From positions 47,073-111,072 of the forward strand of contig NZ_JAYGHW010000006.1 in the NCBI RefSeq assembly GCF_034932185.1: a stretch of 64,000 bases of DNA, read 5' to 3'. Source of the stretch: Spirulina sp034932185 (GTDB lineage: Bacteria; Cyanobacteriota; Cyanobacteriia; Cyanobacteriales; Spirulinaceae). Positions 17,379-26,219 of the stretch are shown here, piece by piece (the stretch's first letter is position 1; every line of letters begins with the position of its first letter). The position numbers and the translations under genes are program-made. The notes below the pieces were generated by a model, which had not been told where the DNA came from, made no database searches, and saw only the letters and a list, made by a program, of their open reading frames with translations.

Positions 17379-18614
17379 TCACTCTGCCCTTTTGGAGTCG
17401 GGATTGGCATCTGCTTTGGGGGGGGCGGTGGGGGCGGATTCATCGGGGGCCTTTTCCGGGAAGAGATTCACCTCAGCCTCTGGTTCTAGTTCATCAAAAA
17501 AAGGTCTACCTTCTCTTGGCAAGACGGGATCCGAGAGGATAGGTTTACCGCGATCAATGGTTGAGGGGGCCACATTGGGGAGGGCTTCATTCACCCCGGC
17601 TTCGGTGACGGTGCGGCCCCGACTGACAAAGAGGACGATCTTGAGCGATCGCCCCACCTGCTCACTGACAAATTTCTGCATCTCCTGCACCTGCTTGGGG
17701 GTGATCTCTTCGACGAGATCACTGGCTACCTGGATATTGAGATAGACCACTGGGGGCCGGGCTGACCAATCAATGCGGGTATCTAAAAGGGTGACATCCC
17801 GCTGACCGATGGTGATCGTGTTGCGCACCAACAGGGCGCGGATATAGTCCTCCACCTGGACGCGACGGATTTGGGAGGCAAAATTCGTCCCGAGGGGAAT
17901 GGCCAAAATCGCCACGGAAATCACTGCCCAAAGGACAGAATGGCTCATTTCCGTATAGCCCGCCAACATAAACACCACCATGCAGGCCAGGACAATGCCG
18001 ATCAAGTTGGTGAGATAGAGCAGGAATGCCTGCTGGCTAAAGACCCAAAAGCTAGGGTTGGTGAAGGCCCGGGACATGGCCAAGCCCACGACGCAAATCG
18101 GCGGCATCAGGGCGACGGCGATCGCCGTCCCCGCTAACACATCACTAATGCCGGTGCGAATCTTGGCAAACCCACTGATCCCCCCAGCGGCGATCGCAAT
18201 TCCTAAATCTACTAAACTCGGTTGCACGCGGGACTGGAACTCGGAACCAAAGGAGGGAATGGGGGTAATTAGCCCCAAGATCATCGAGAGGGTAATGGCG
18301 AGCATCGTGCCGCCGATAATTGAAAGGAGGGAGCGGCGGAGCAGTTCTAAATCGCCCTCCAAGGCCGCAAACGCCAACCCCCGCAACGGCAACATCAAGG
18401 GTGCAATAATCATCGCGCCAATAATCACCGCCGTACTATTGCCAATTAAGCCAAAGGTGGCAATGGCACAGGAACTAATGATCAACACCACATAGTTCAA
18501 ACTCCAACGGGAATCAATACTTAATTCTTGATGGAGAATTTCCGTCGGTTTTTCCCGTATGGATGCGGGAAGATGGCGGAGTTTTTGAGCGTAAGGGGAA
18601 AAGCGCGATCGCAT
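17379..18614 (-). CDS. DUF389 (TIGR00341-type) membrane protein
   Basis: A 411-residue integral membrane protein. The DUF389 core (about residues 35-190) includes STAVIIGAMIIAPLMLPLRG, GTMLAITLSMILGLITPIPS and GTAIAVALMPPICVVGLAMS. About six membrane helices end near residue 255. A soluble domain (265-345, VEDYIRALLVRNTITIGQRD to LKIVLFVSRGRT) and a disordered acidic Pro-rich tail follow. Function in bacteria is unknown; the conserved GAMIIAPLMxP loop suggests a transporter or channel, which is inference. The multi-PAS kinase starts 115 bases downstream on the same strand. Confidence 0.88.
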   Translation of the reverse strand: MRSRFSPYAQKLRHLPASIREKPTEILHQELSIDSRWSLNYVVLIISSCAIATFGLIGNSTAVIIGAMIIAPLMLPLRGLAFAALEGDLELLRRSLLSIIGGTMLAITLSMILGLITPIPSFGSEFQSRVQPSLVDLGIAIAAGGISGFAKIRTGISDVLAGTAIAVALMPPICVVGLAMSRAFTNPSFWVFSQQAFLLYLTNLIGIVLACMVVFMLAGYTEMSHSVLWAVISVAILAIPLGTNFASQIRRVQVEDYIRALLVRNTITIGQRDVTLLDTRIDWSARPPVVYLNIQVASDLVEEITPKQVQEMQKFVSEQVGRSLKIVLFVSRGRTVTEAGVNEALPNVAPSTIDRGKPILSDPVLPREGRPFFDELEPEAEVNLFPEKAPDESAPTAPPKADANPDSKRAE

Positions 18615-18675
18615 AGCTTCACCGGAGATAAAGATACCGTTATCCTAAGCGTCACCGGACAAGCCTGGCCGATCC

Positions 18676-19302
18676 CTAACGGGAATAGGTGCGTTGGGGC
18701 GATTCCGTTTCCATCTTAAACTCACGCATTTCTGAGCTTTGGGCGGCTTTCCGAATTAAATAAGCAAGGGCATAATCACCATGTTCATGATGATTCAATG
18801 TCACCGCCAGGGCAAAAATTTGCGCCGCTAAATCCGGCCCCAATTTTTCAATCATCCCCTGCCGTTCACTCTCCGCTGCGGCCTGTTCTCGAATTTGCAT
18901 TTGCCATTCCCGTTCAAAAAACTGCTCTAAAGAACCGCTCACCCCTAACCGGGTTAACACCTCCCATTCACCGCGATCGCACCAATAGCCCTCACATTCC
19001 GTACAGCGTTCGAGATAAAAGGGGGTGAGATAGTCCACCTTGGTACGGGTTAAATAGCGGCGGCATTCTGGACAAAGGCCCGCTTTGCGATCGCTCTCTC
19101 CCGGTGCAAAGGTGGCGATGGTTTCCTGATTCAGCGTTGCTGTTGTCGCCGTTTGCGGCGGGGTTTTCCCCTGCCATTGGCGATAGGCCGTAGCTGACAG
19201 CCACTGACCTTCACATTCGCTACAGCGTTGAACCGTGAGATTTCCCCCCAGGGATGTTTCAAGGAGAGCAGTATTTCGACACTTTGGACAATCCACAACC
19301 AA
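18676..19302 (-). CDS. Double zinc-ribbon (TFIIB-type) protein
   Basis: A 208-residue protein with two TFIIB-type zinc ribbons: CPKCRNTALLETSL...CSECEGQWL (residues 5-35) and CPECRRYLTRTKVDYL...CTECEGYWCDRGE (78-113). The rest is helical and charged. It belongs to the zf-TFIIB group (PF13453), often found twice in cyanobacterial proteins of unknown role. The start is a TTG at 19302 or the GTG two codons on; no ATG fits without losing the first ribbon. It precedes the DUF389 gene by about 60 bases on the same strand. Confidence 0.8.
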   Translation of the reverse strand: MVVDCPKCRNTALLETSLGGNLTVQRCSECEGQWLSATAYRQWQGKTPPQTATTATLNQETIATFAPGESDRKAGLCPECRRYLTRTKVDYLTPFYLERCTECEGYWCDRGEWEVLTRLGVSGSLEQFFEREWQMQIREQAAAESERQGMIEKLGPDLAAQIFALAVTLNHHEHGDYALAYLIRKAAQSSEMREFKMETESPQRTYSR

Positions 19303-19442
19303 CTGGTCTTGAGTTTACATCCTCAATTCTAAAGGCTGATGTCCCTCTCATCACCTACCGAAAGAGAGGTCTTGAAAACTCGCTGCCCTCGCTCCGTTCA
19401 TTCCCCAGAGGGAAGAGCCACCCCTGAGAGCGATGGGCAGCA

Positions 19443-21935
19443 TCAATCCTCCTTGAGTAGGGATTGAGCAATGGTTAAAATTTGATCAAAATCGTAGGTT
19501 TCGACAATTTTCAATAAATCATGATGGACGGCTTCCCCCTCGGCGGGCAAAGCTTGGAGCAGACGACGAATTTCCTGTTCATTGCATTGTTCCGCCGCCT
19601 CCCGGAGGTCAGCGGGCCAATCCGGAGGCAGTTGCGATCGCCATCGGCCCAACATATCAATGGGGGATAAGGGGCGCGAATCACCATAGAGATAGTCCAG
19701 GGCGAGATGTTGACCAATGACATGGAGCAGCGTTTGACTCTGAAACGGTTTGCTTAAAAACCCATTACAACCCACGGCTAAGGCTGCTTGGCGATCGCGA
19801 TCAAAGGCAAAGGCCGTCAGCGCAATAATCGGTGTCTCCCCATCTTGCTGGCGAATATGGGTTGCCACCTGTAAGCCATCAATCCCCGGCAGTTGAATAT
19901 CCAAGAGAATGAGGTGAGGTTGCCAAGTTGACCAGAGGGGAATCACCGCGTTACCATCCCCACAACAGAGCACTTCAAAGCCAATGGATTCCAGCAAATA
20001 GGTTACTAAAAATTGACCATCGGGTTCATCATCAATGACCAAAATTCGGGGGCGTAGCTCTGGTTTTTTCAACCCAATGATGGTGCGGCTCGGCTGGCCA
20101 TATAAAGGCAAAGGACAGGAAGCCGCTACCGTGAACGGCAAAGTTAGCGTAAAGCAAGATCCCGCGCCGGGGGTGCTGGTGACGGCAATATCTCCCCCCA
20201 TTAATTGGGCAAATTGGCGGCTAATCGGCAGACCTAACCCCGTACTCTGCGGGGTTCGTTGGCCCGTGGTGGTTTGGGTAAAGGGTTCAAAAATGGCCTC
20301 AAGGGCAGTGGCGGGAATTCCATAGCCGGTGTCAGTAATTGTGAGTTTGAGATCATAAACAGGATCGGGGGCATGGGGAGGGCGATCGCCCCCAGGCACA
20401 GCAGGACAGATCGTTAATTCCACCCATCCTTGGGGCGTAAATTTCAACCCATTACCCAACAAGTTGATTAAAATCTGACGCAATTTTCGCTCATCCCCAT
20501 GGAGGTGTTGGGGAACTGCCGGATCAATGCTCACCCGTAATTCAATGCCCTGCTCTTTCGCCCGTAAATGGAACAAAGATTCTAAACCTTGGATCAGTTG
20601 ATAAAAATCAAAATCATGGTTATCTAACGTCACCCGCCCCGCTTCAATTTTGGAGAGTTCTAAAATATCATTAATCAGCGTCAGCAAATGTTCACCACTT
20701 TGATTGACAATCTCTAAATAGTGTTTTTGAGTGCGGCTTAAGGTGGGATCAGCATCGAGCAATTGGGTAAAGCCAAGAATGGAATTTAACGGGGTGCGCA
20801 GTTCATGGCTCATATTCGTAAGAAATTGACTTTTAGCAGCATTGGCCGCATCAGCTACTTCCTTAGCCTGTTGGAGATCTTTTACCTGTTGGCGGGTGCG
20901 ATTCAGTACCTCAGCCTGGCGAATCACAGAACTTAATTGCGCACTCAGATGTAACAGCAACGTAATTTCTGACCGTTGCCAAAGGCGCGGGCCAGTATTT
21001 TGATAAACCCCCACCAAACCCCAAAGTACAGGGCCAACAAAGATCGGCACAATCACATAGGCTTTCGCCTGAACTGTAGCGAGAAATTCAGCATAACAAT
21101 CGGTAAAATGGGCGGCACTGACATCATTAACACAGCGATAATCCTGACAACTTTGAAAGATTTCTCCTTGGGTTGCTTGTAAGTGGGTATCGACAATTTC
21201 TTCAGTTTTGCGAATGAAGGTCGTTAAACGACAATTTTCCCCTTGATGTAAGGGATTTTTCAGTAGGGGTTGACCACAGAGGGGTTGCCAAAGGGGGGCC
21301 ACGGATTCGGCGACAATTTCCCCACTCCAATCAGGGTTAAAGCGATAGATCAGGGCGCGATCGCAGGGCAATTGTTCCCGCAAAACCTGGGTCATTGTGG
21401 CCCAAATCTGCTCAAGCTCCAAACTATGGCGCATACTCTCAAGGGTGTGATCGATCAACCGTTCCCGCTTCGCTGTCACCGTGAGGGCCCATTCTGCTTC
21501 TTTTTGGGCGGTGATATCCGTGACAAGGCCATGCCAAAGCAGGGTGCCATCGGCTTGTTGTTCCGGGCGGGCCTGGGCCTGTACCCAGCGCAGGGTATCC
21601 CCCGTTAAAACCCGCCAAACCGCCTGCCAAGGGGAGCGGGCTTGGGCAGCCGCCGCAAGGCTGGCCTGAGTTGTCGCGAGATCATCGGGGTGGGCTGTGG
21701 CAAAGAGGGCAAATCCCTGGCTCGCCATCAACACCTCCGGGGCAATTCCTAACAATTCAACACTGCCCGGACTCACATAGGGAAAGAAAATATCTCCGCT
21801 GGGAGTAAATTGTAATTGATAAAGCATGGCTGGCAAATGATAAGCCATCTCAAGCATCACTTGGGCTGCGTCTGGGGAAGACGGCGATCGTTCTTGGGGC
21901 ATTGCAGCAGTATCGGTTGTCAGGAAGGGGATCAA
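19443..21935 (-). CDS. PAS-GAF hybrid histidine kinase with receiver domain
   Basis: An 830-residue hybrid sensor. The order is a PAS domain (about 28-150), a phytochrome-type GAF domain (about 165-345), a HisKA with His in NMSHELRTPLNSILGFTQ, an ATPase domain (NLLGNGLKFTPQ, DTGYGIPA, GLGLPISRQF) and a receiver (about 632-750) with acceptor Asp in ILLDIQLPGIDG and Lys in SKPFQ. A short C-terminal helix bundle follows. The GAF has a Cys (FTDCYAEFL) near where cyanobacteriochromes attach bilin, but with Tyr instead of the following His. It is presumably cytoplasmic. Its PAS resembles the second PAS of the 1132-residue kinase. Confidence 0.9.
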   Translation of the reverse strand: MIPFLTTDTAAMPQERSPSSPDAAQVMLEMAYHLPAMLYQLQFTPSGDIFFPYVSPGSVELLGIAPEVLMASQGFALFATAHPDDLATTQASLAAAAQARSPWQAVWRVLTGDTLRWVQAQARPEQQADGTLLWHGLVTDITAQKEAEWALTVTAKRERLIDHTLESMRHSLELEQIWATMTQVLREQLPCDRALIYRFNPDWSGEIVAESVAPLWQPLCGQPLLKNPLHQGENCRLTTFIRKTEEIVDTHLQATQGEIFQSCQDYRCVNDVSAAHFTDCYAEFLATVQAKAYVIVPIFVGPVLWGLVGVYQNTGPRLWQRSEITLLLHLSAQLSSVIRQAEVLNRTRQQVKDLQQAKEVADAANAAKSQFLTNMSHELRTPLNSILGFTQLLDADPTLSRTQKHYLEIVNQSGEHLLTLINDILELSKIEAGRVTLDNHDFDFYQLIQGLESLFHLRAKEQGIELRVSIDPAVPQHLHGDERKLRQILINLLGNGLKFTPQGWVELTICPAVPGGDRPPHAPDPVYDLKLTITDTGYGIPATALEAIFEPFTQTTTGQRTPQSTGLGLPISRQFAQLMGGDIAVTSTPGAGSCFTLTLPFTVAASCPLPLYGQPSRTIIGLKKPELRPRILVIDDEPDGQFLVTYLLESIGFEVLCCGDGNAVIPLWSTWQPHLILLDIQLPGIDGLQVATHIRQQDGETPIIALTAFAFDRDRQAALAVGCNGFLSKPFQSQTLLHVIGQHLALDYLYGDSRPLSPIDMLGRWRSQLPPDWPADLREAAEQCNEQEIRRLLQALPAEGEAVHHDLLKIVETYDFDQILTIAQSLLKED

Positions 21936-22356
21936 AGGAGCTATCTCCCATATTAGTATGGGGTTACATCTCCTAGAGGGGGAAACCCCGCACTGATGGC
22001 TAATATGATGTTAGCTTATGGGAAAATATTGTCCATGACAAGCATAGCTCTAAGTGAGACAGAGCACAGGCCAGGGATTAAGCTCTGACTCGGAAATCTC
22101 TAACCGCAAGGGGGAGCAGACTTCAGTCCGCAGGATGTTGAGATTAACTCGCATTCCGCAGGTTAAAACCCATTATGCTAATGAACGGTGGGTCAGACAC
22201 AATTCAATTCCCAACATCATCATTGATCCGGTTGACACACCCTACAATTGAATCGTAGGGTGTGTCAAAGCGATTAATCCATGACGCAAAAAAGTAGCGT
22301 CACGGAGTAACACACCATTTATTGAGCAACCTACGGAATGTCGGATTAATGGCATC
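21936..22356. other. 421-base gap, repeats and promoter only
   Basis: No gene is supported here. It holds a perfect inverted repeat at 22232-22268 and a GTAGGG...CCTAC unit that may be a mobile repeat. An open frame on the plus strand (22054-22251, GTG start) has a basic composition and no ribosome site; it might be a decayed fragment. The region next to 21935 must carry the hybrid kinase promoter. Confidence 0.5.
22232..22268. repeat. Perfect 14-base inverted repeat
   Basis: TTGACACACCCTAC (22232-22245) and its complement GTAGGGTGTGTCAA (22255-22268) flank a 9-base loop. The right arm opens a further unit that runs to CCTAC near 22334 through AACACACC. Repeats of the GTAGGGTGTGT kind are widespread in cyanobacterial genomes. 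It lies beyond the stop of the response regulator gene (22357) and could terminate it. Confidence 0.8.
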
Positions 22357-22716
22357 CTAAGCTAAACGGCGTAGGGTTTGTTTCAGTAAATTGATGTCTA
22401 CAGGTTTTGCTAAATAATCATCAGCCCCTAACATGGTTCCCCAGGTTTTATCCACCTCTGTTCCCTTCGTGGAGCAAATCACCACCGGAATTTTTTTCGT
22501 TGCGGGATTGCCCTTCAGTTCCCGACAAAATTCAAACCCACTTTGTCCGGGTAAAATGACATCGAGAAAAATAATATTGGGGGGGTCTGGGTTTAATTTA
22601 CCCTTGGCTTCTTCCACACTAGAGGTGCTAATCACATTAAAGCCTGCTTCTTTGAGCGATCGCGTCATATATTCACGATCCGTCAGGCTATCCTCTACAA
22701 CTAGGGCAATTTTCAT
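22357..22716 (-). CDS. Single-domain response regulator (CheY/PilH-like)
   Basis: A 119-residue stand-alone receiver. The acidic pocket is VVEDS (residues 7-11), the phospho-acceptor Asp is in IIFLDVILPGQSGFEF (about residue 52), the switch Ser/Thr is in VICSTKG and the conserved Lys in LAKPVD. The GTMLGADDYLAKPV segment resembles PilH-type and phototaxis receivers of cyanobacteria. It has no output domain, so it must act by protein contact or as a phosphate sink. A hybrid kinase lies upstream by about 2.7 kb, but on the other side of a gap; pairing is not shown. Confidence 0.9.
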   Translation of the reverse strand: MKIALVVEDSLTDREYMTRSLKEAGFNVISTSSVEEAKGKLNPDPPNIIFLDVILPGQSGFEFCRELKGNPATKKIPVVICSTKGTEVDKTWGTMLGADDYLAKPVDINLLKQTLRRLA

Positions 22717-22969
22717 GGGTTCAAGTTCACAATAAAAGCGGAGGTTCAGGGGTTAGAGATTCTAACACAGTTGGCATCGACAATTCCCCGAATGAATCAT
22801 ACCCAGTGCATCGTTAACAGTGAATCAGACTGAAAAAATTAGCTATTGCACTGGTCTGCCACACTTAATCTATCATACGCAATCAAGCTTAGGGTTCTCA
22901 AGGTCTTGAATTTTAATGAAGCAAGAGACTGCTTAACCATCAGCCCTTGCTTAATGTTAAGCAATTTGC

Positions 22970-24640
22970 TCAACGCTCCACCGTACTGAGGGGCAAAAAG
23001 AGTTGGGAAGGTTGATTTTGCCCCGAGCCGAGGGTCAGGGTGATCACCGCTGCTTCACTGATGGGGGTGAGGGGGGCGAGGGTATTGGCTCCACCATTGA
23101 CGGGATAGGCGGGGAAATTGGCGGCGCTAATACTGAGGCGTAGGCAATGGCCGGGGGGCAATTGGATACAGGTGGCTTGGAGGGGGATGCGGATCGGCTG
23201 TGTGGTGGTGGTGTGGCGGCGGTAGCCTTGGCAGATGTTGTACACCTGGCCATCGGGATGGACATCCGCCAAGATGGCACAGAGATCATAACTGGGGGTG
23301 CTGGCGGTGCAGTGGAGTTCAACGATCGCCTCCCCAGCGATCGCCAAGGGTTCCCCTAAGGGCGGTGTGGTGTAGGTGAGGATGTCGGTACGGCTATCGA
23401 GGGGAGCGCGGGCCATGGCCCCACTGGGGTGGCTGGCGTGGCCGCCATGGCTGGGAACGGGCCGCCAGGGGTCATGGATCAGCGTATCCTGTTGATCGGC
23501 AATGCCTTCAGCGGTGAAGGGGATCAACCGGCCGCCATCGGTGCGGACGCTGGCTAGGCCATTGCTGGCCAAATACCAAGATTGATAATTGGCTTGGGGA
23601 AAATCCCCAAAGGAGCGCCATTGGTTGGTTCCCATTTCAAACAGCCACACGGGATCATCGATCATTAACCCGGTATCTTTGCCCTTCAGCCAATGGTCAA
23701 ACCAGCGAATTTGCAAAGTATCCACGGGGCTGAGGGCGGCGGGGCCATAGTCGAGATCGCCCCCTGGGGATCCCCAAGGGAGATGGCCCCAAGGGCCGAC
23801 GAGGAGCAGTTGGGGGGCATCGGTTTGCGATCGCATTTGCCGATAGAGGCGGAGATTGCCCCGCAAATAGGGGTCATACCAGCCGCCAATATGGAGCATG
23901 GGGAGGGCAACCTCCGTTAATTCAGGTTGGCGCTGTTGCCAATAGTCATCGGGATGGGGATGTTGAAGCCAATCGAAATAGAAGGGGGCGTATTTATGGA
24001 GACTTTCCATAAAGTGATGGGGGGGGCTGTAAAAGGGGAGATGGCGTGAGGCGGTGTAGAGGCTCTCGAAGGCGGGGCGATCGCCCTGAAGCCGGGCGGT
24101 TTCGGTGGCCAATTGCACCGCCCAACCGAGATTAGCCTGGAGGCAAAAGGCCCCATTTTCATAGATCCAATCCCGGTAGAGGTCATAGCCCACCATGGCG
24201 GGGGCGATCGCCTTCAGGGCCGGCGGCCGGTGTTGGGCCGCATACAGTTGGGTCATCCCCTGATAGGAAAACCCATACATCCCCACTGCGCCGCTACTCC
24301 CCGGCAGGGCGGCGCACCAAGCCACCGCATCCTCCCCATCGGCTTGTTCCTGGCAAAAAGGATCAAACGTCCCTTCCGAACTCCCCCGGCCCCGCACATC
24401 TTGAATGACGACGATATAACCCTGAGCCGCATACCACTGGGGAGGAGCGTAGACCACCGTTGAAGCAATGGCCCGACCGTAGGGTTGCCGCATTAATAAA
24501 ACGGGATAATCCCCCTCATCTTCTGGGCGATAGATATCCGCATCGAGGCGCAGGCCATCACGGGTCTGCATGGATCGAGTTTCACAACAAATTTTCACGG
24601 TCAACGGCTTCTCCTTCCCCGGTTTTGATCCATGGCCCAT
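22970..24640 (-). CDS. CocE/NonD family alpha/beta hydrolase
   Basis: A 556-residue serine hydrolase of the X-Pro dipeptidyl-peptidase S15/CocE family. The nucleophile Ser is in MYGFSYQGMTQ, the Asp in GGWYDPYLRGN and the His in GPWGHLPWG. VIQDVRGRGSSEG supplies the oxyanion Tyr/Arg region. The C-terminal third (about 370-550) is the jelly-roll domain. The frame is open to 24721, but AGGAGG lies five bases before the ATG at 24640, so the shorter start is preferred. It hydrolyses esters or amides of unknown identity. A palindromic repeat lies upstream. Confidence 0.9.
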   Translation of the reverse strand: MGHGSKPGKEKPLTVKICCETRSMQTRDGLRLDADIYRPEDEGDYPVLLMRQPYGRAIASTVVYAPPQWYAAQGYIVVIQDVRGRGSSEGTFDPFCQEQADGEDAVAWCAALPGSSGAVGMYGFSYQGMTQLYAAQHRPPALKAIAPAMVGYDLYRDWIYENGAFCLQANLGWAVQLATETARLQGDRPAFESLYTASRHLPFYSPPHHFMESLHKYAPFYFDWLQHPHPDDYWQQRQPELTEVALPMLHIGGWYDPYLRGNLRLYRQMRSQTDAPQLLLVGPWGHLPWGSPGGDLDYGPAALSPVDTLQIRWFDHWLKGKDTGLMIDDPVWLFEMGTNQWRSFGDFPQANYQSWYLASNGLASVRTDGGRLIPFTAEGIADQQDTLIHDPWRPVPSHGGHASHPSGAMARAPLDSRTDILTYTTPPLGEPLAIAGEAIVELHCTASTPSYDLCAILADVHPDGQVYNICQGYRRHTTTTQPIRIPLQATCIQLPPGHCLRLSISAANFPAYPVNGGANTLAPLTPISEAAVITLTLGSGQNQPSQLFLPLSTVER

Positions 24641-24724
24641 CATAACCTCCTGATCCCCCCGCGCATTGACCCAGCCCACAGAGATCACCGCGCTCCTGCT
24701 GATGGCATTCAGGCTGCCCACACC

Positions 24725-24755
<31 letters not shown>

Positions 24756-24782
24756 TGGTAAGATCCGCCACTCAATGCCCGA

Positions 24783-25499
24783 TTAATAGCGGATTTCCAG
24801 CGTGACCGAGGCCCGGACGGTTTGATCTCCCCCCACGATCGCATCAGCGGCTTCAAAGGCGATCGTATTCGCCTGAATGCGGGGACTAAAATCCACACCA
24901 CTATCGTTAATCTGAATCCTGGTGATCTCCTGTTCCCGCAATCCAAGGGCGGTCAAGACGATCGCCGCTTCGGCCCGAGCATTGGCCGTCGCTTGGCGCA
25001 GAGCCTCCGCCCTGGCGGTTGTCATTGCGGCATCGGTGGCGAGGAACTCCACCCCATCAATACGGGTGACACCTGTTCCCACCGCCCGATCAATCACATC
25101 GCCAGCGGATTCCGTGGCGATGCGAAAGGCGACACTATTGGAGCCGATATAACCCACCAAGCGAGGTTCCCGTTGATCATCGCGGGATTCGTAGCGGGGT
25201 TGGAGGCTGAGGCCGGTGGTTTGGAGGCGTTCCACACCTTGCGATCGCAATAATGCAATCACCTGAGCGGTTTGGCGGGCCACCTCCCGCTGCACCACCG
25301 CCGCATCTTCGCCGCGCACTTCTACAGCGAGGCGCACCCGCGTGATCGTCGTCGGGATCGTTTCGATGCCCGTGCCGGTGACGGTGAGGAGGCGCGATCG
25401 CTGTTCTTGGGCCCAGGCCGGGAGGGCGAAGGGGGCAATGAGCAGGGAGCAGGCGAGGGCGAAGGGAGCCAAGCGTTGGGGGAAAAAAGGCGTTAACAT
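24783..25499 (-). CDS. SIMPL (DUF541) domain secreted protein
   Basis: A 238-residue exported protein. Signal peptide: residues 1-30, hydrophobic FALACSLLIAPFALPAWA, cleaved before QEQ. The SIMPL domain spans about 36-237 (LLTVTGTGIETIPTTITRVR to SVTLEIRY) with the typical MTTARAEALRQATANARAEA helix and the Arg/Gln pattern of the family. DUF541 proteins are periplasmic or outer-membrane and oligomeric, with roles in oxidative stress or cell-envelope integrity in other bacteria. Length fits. Gene order with the CocE hydrolase is a 142-base gap on the same strand. Confidence 0.88.
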   Translation of the reverse strand: MLTPFFPQRLAPFALACSLLIAPFALPAWAQEQRSRLLTVTGTGIETIPTTITRVRLAVEVRGEDAAVVQREVARQTAQVIALLRSQGVERLQTTGLSLQPRYESRDDQREPRLVGYIGSNSVAFRIATESAGDVIDRAVGTGVTRIDGVEFLATDAAMTTARAEALRQATANARAEAAIVLTALGLREQEITRIQINDSGVDFSPRIQANTIAFEAADAIVGGDQTVRASVTLEIRY

Positions 25500-25606
25500 C
25501 GGCGTTTAGGGTAAGAGGAACCGCAAGGCGCGTTTGTCCTTGCCCTTCCCGTTATAGGGGATTCTCCCGCCAGTTTTAGCGCTGATACCATTTTGGCAAC
25601 GAATGA

Positions 25607-26146
25607 TTAAGCAGGCCGCAACAGCGGGAGCAGCCGGGCCAGAGGATCAAAACCCGGTTTCTTTCCCCAATTACCACCCTGCGGCTGAAACTGGGCATCA
25701 TTGAGAATCACAACATTTTCCCCCGATTGGGCTAATACAAACAAGCCCTGACGGTAGGCATAATCGGCCACTTCGTCCGTGACCACCATCGCCGCCACCG
25801 CCCCCAAGGCTTGGGTATCTCGATAACGGGGCATGAATTGTTTAAATTTGGCCAACCGCTCTAAATGCTGATCGACATCTCTTTGGGTGAGTTGATCTTG
25901 AGCTTTAATTAAAACGGCTTGCGTATCATTAACCAAAAATAAGTCGATTTCTAACCATCCATCAGCCCGTTTAACCGAAACCTCATTGTGAAGTTCATAA
26001 ACAGTAATTCCCCACTGTTTAAAAAGGCGTATCGCTGCTGGTCGCACTTTCCATTTTAGAAAATCCCATAAGGGATTTCCCAACTTGTCCAATGCGCGGC
26101 TTACGTCTTGGATTAATTGCTCGGTTTCTGGGGCTTGTTCAATCAT
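25607..26146 (-). CDS. PD-(D/E)XK-fold protein with altered active site
   Basis: A 179-residue protein that resembles cyanobacterial restriction-like nuclease-fold proteins (DUF3782-like). It starts with helices (TEQLIQDVSRALDKLGNPLW), then the fold core GWLEIDLFLVNDTQAVLIKA and DQLTQRDVDQHLERLAKFKQ. The first acid, in EIDLF, is kept, but the place of the usual E-x-K in the next strand reads K-A-Q (LIKAQDQL). So catalysis looks lost, while fold and helix C remain. Related proteins often come in several copies per genome. The function is unknown. Confidence 0.7.
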   Translation of the reverse strand: MIEQAPETEQLIQDVSRALDKLGNPLWDFLKWKVRPAAIRLFKQWGITVYELHNEVSVKRADGWLEIDLFLVNDTQAVLIKAQDQLTQRDVDQHLERLAKFKQFMPRYRDTQALGAVAAMVVTDEVADYAYRQGLFVLAQSGENVVILNDAQFQPQGGNWGKKPGFDPLARLLPLLRPA

Positions 26147-26187
26147 CGGGAATCTGCTGAGTCAGATCGTGAAAAGTTGTAGGTGAT

Positions 26188-26219
26188 GTAGGGGCGAAAA
26201 ATCGAATTTTTTGCCCCTA
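26188..26219. repeat. Imperfect palindromic repeat
   Basis: GTAGGGGCGAAAAATCGAAT then TTTTTGCCCCTAA. A form of the GTAGGGGCG family with a broken centre. It overlaps the stop codon of the PBP gene (26217), so the repeat contributes its last codons. Confidence 0.7.

Noticed and set aside
22054..22251. 65-codon plus-strand frame, basic, in the 421-base gap
   Set aside because: It runs into the inverted repeat, has no ribosome site and no clear homology. A decayed transposase end was considered but cannot be shown.
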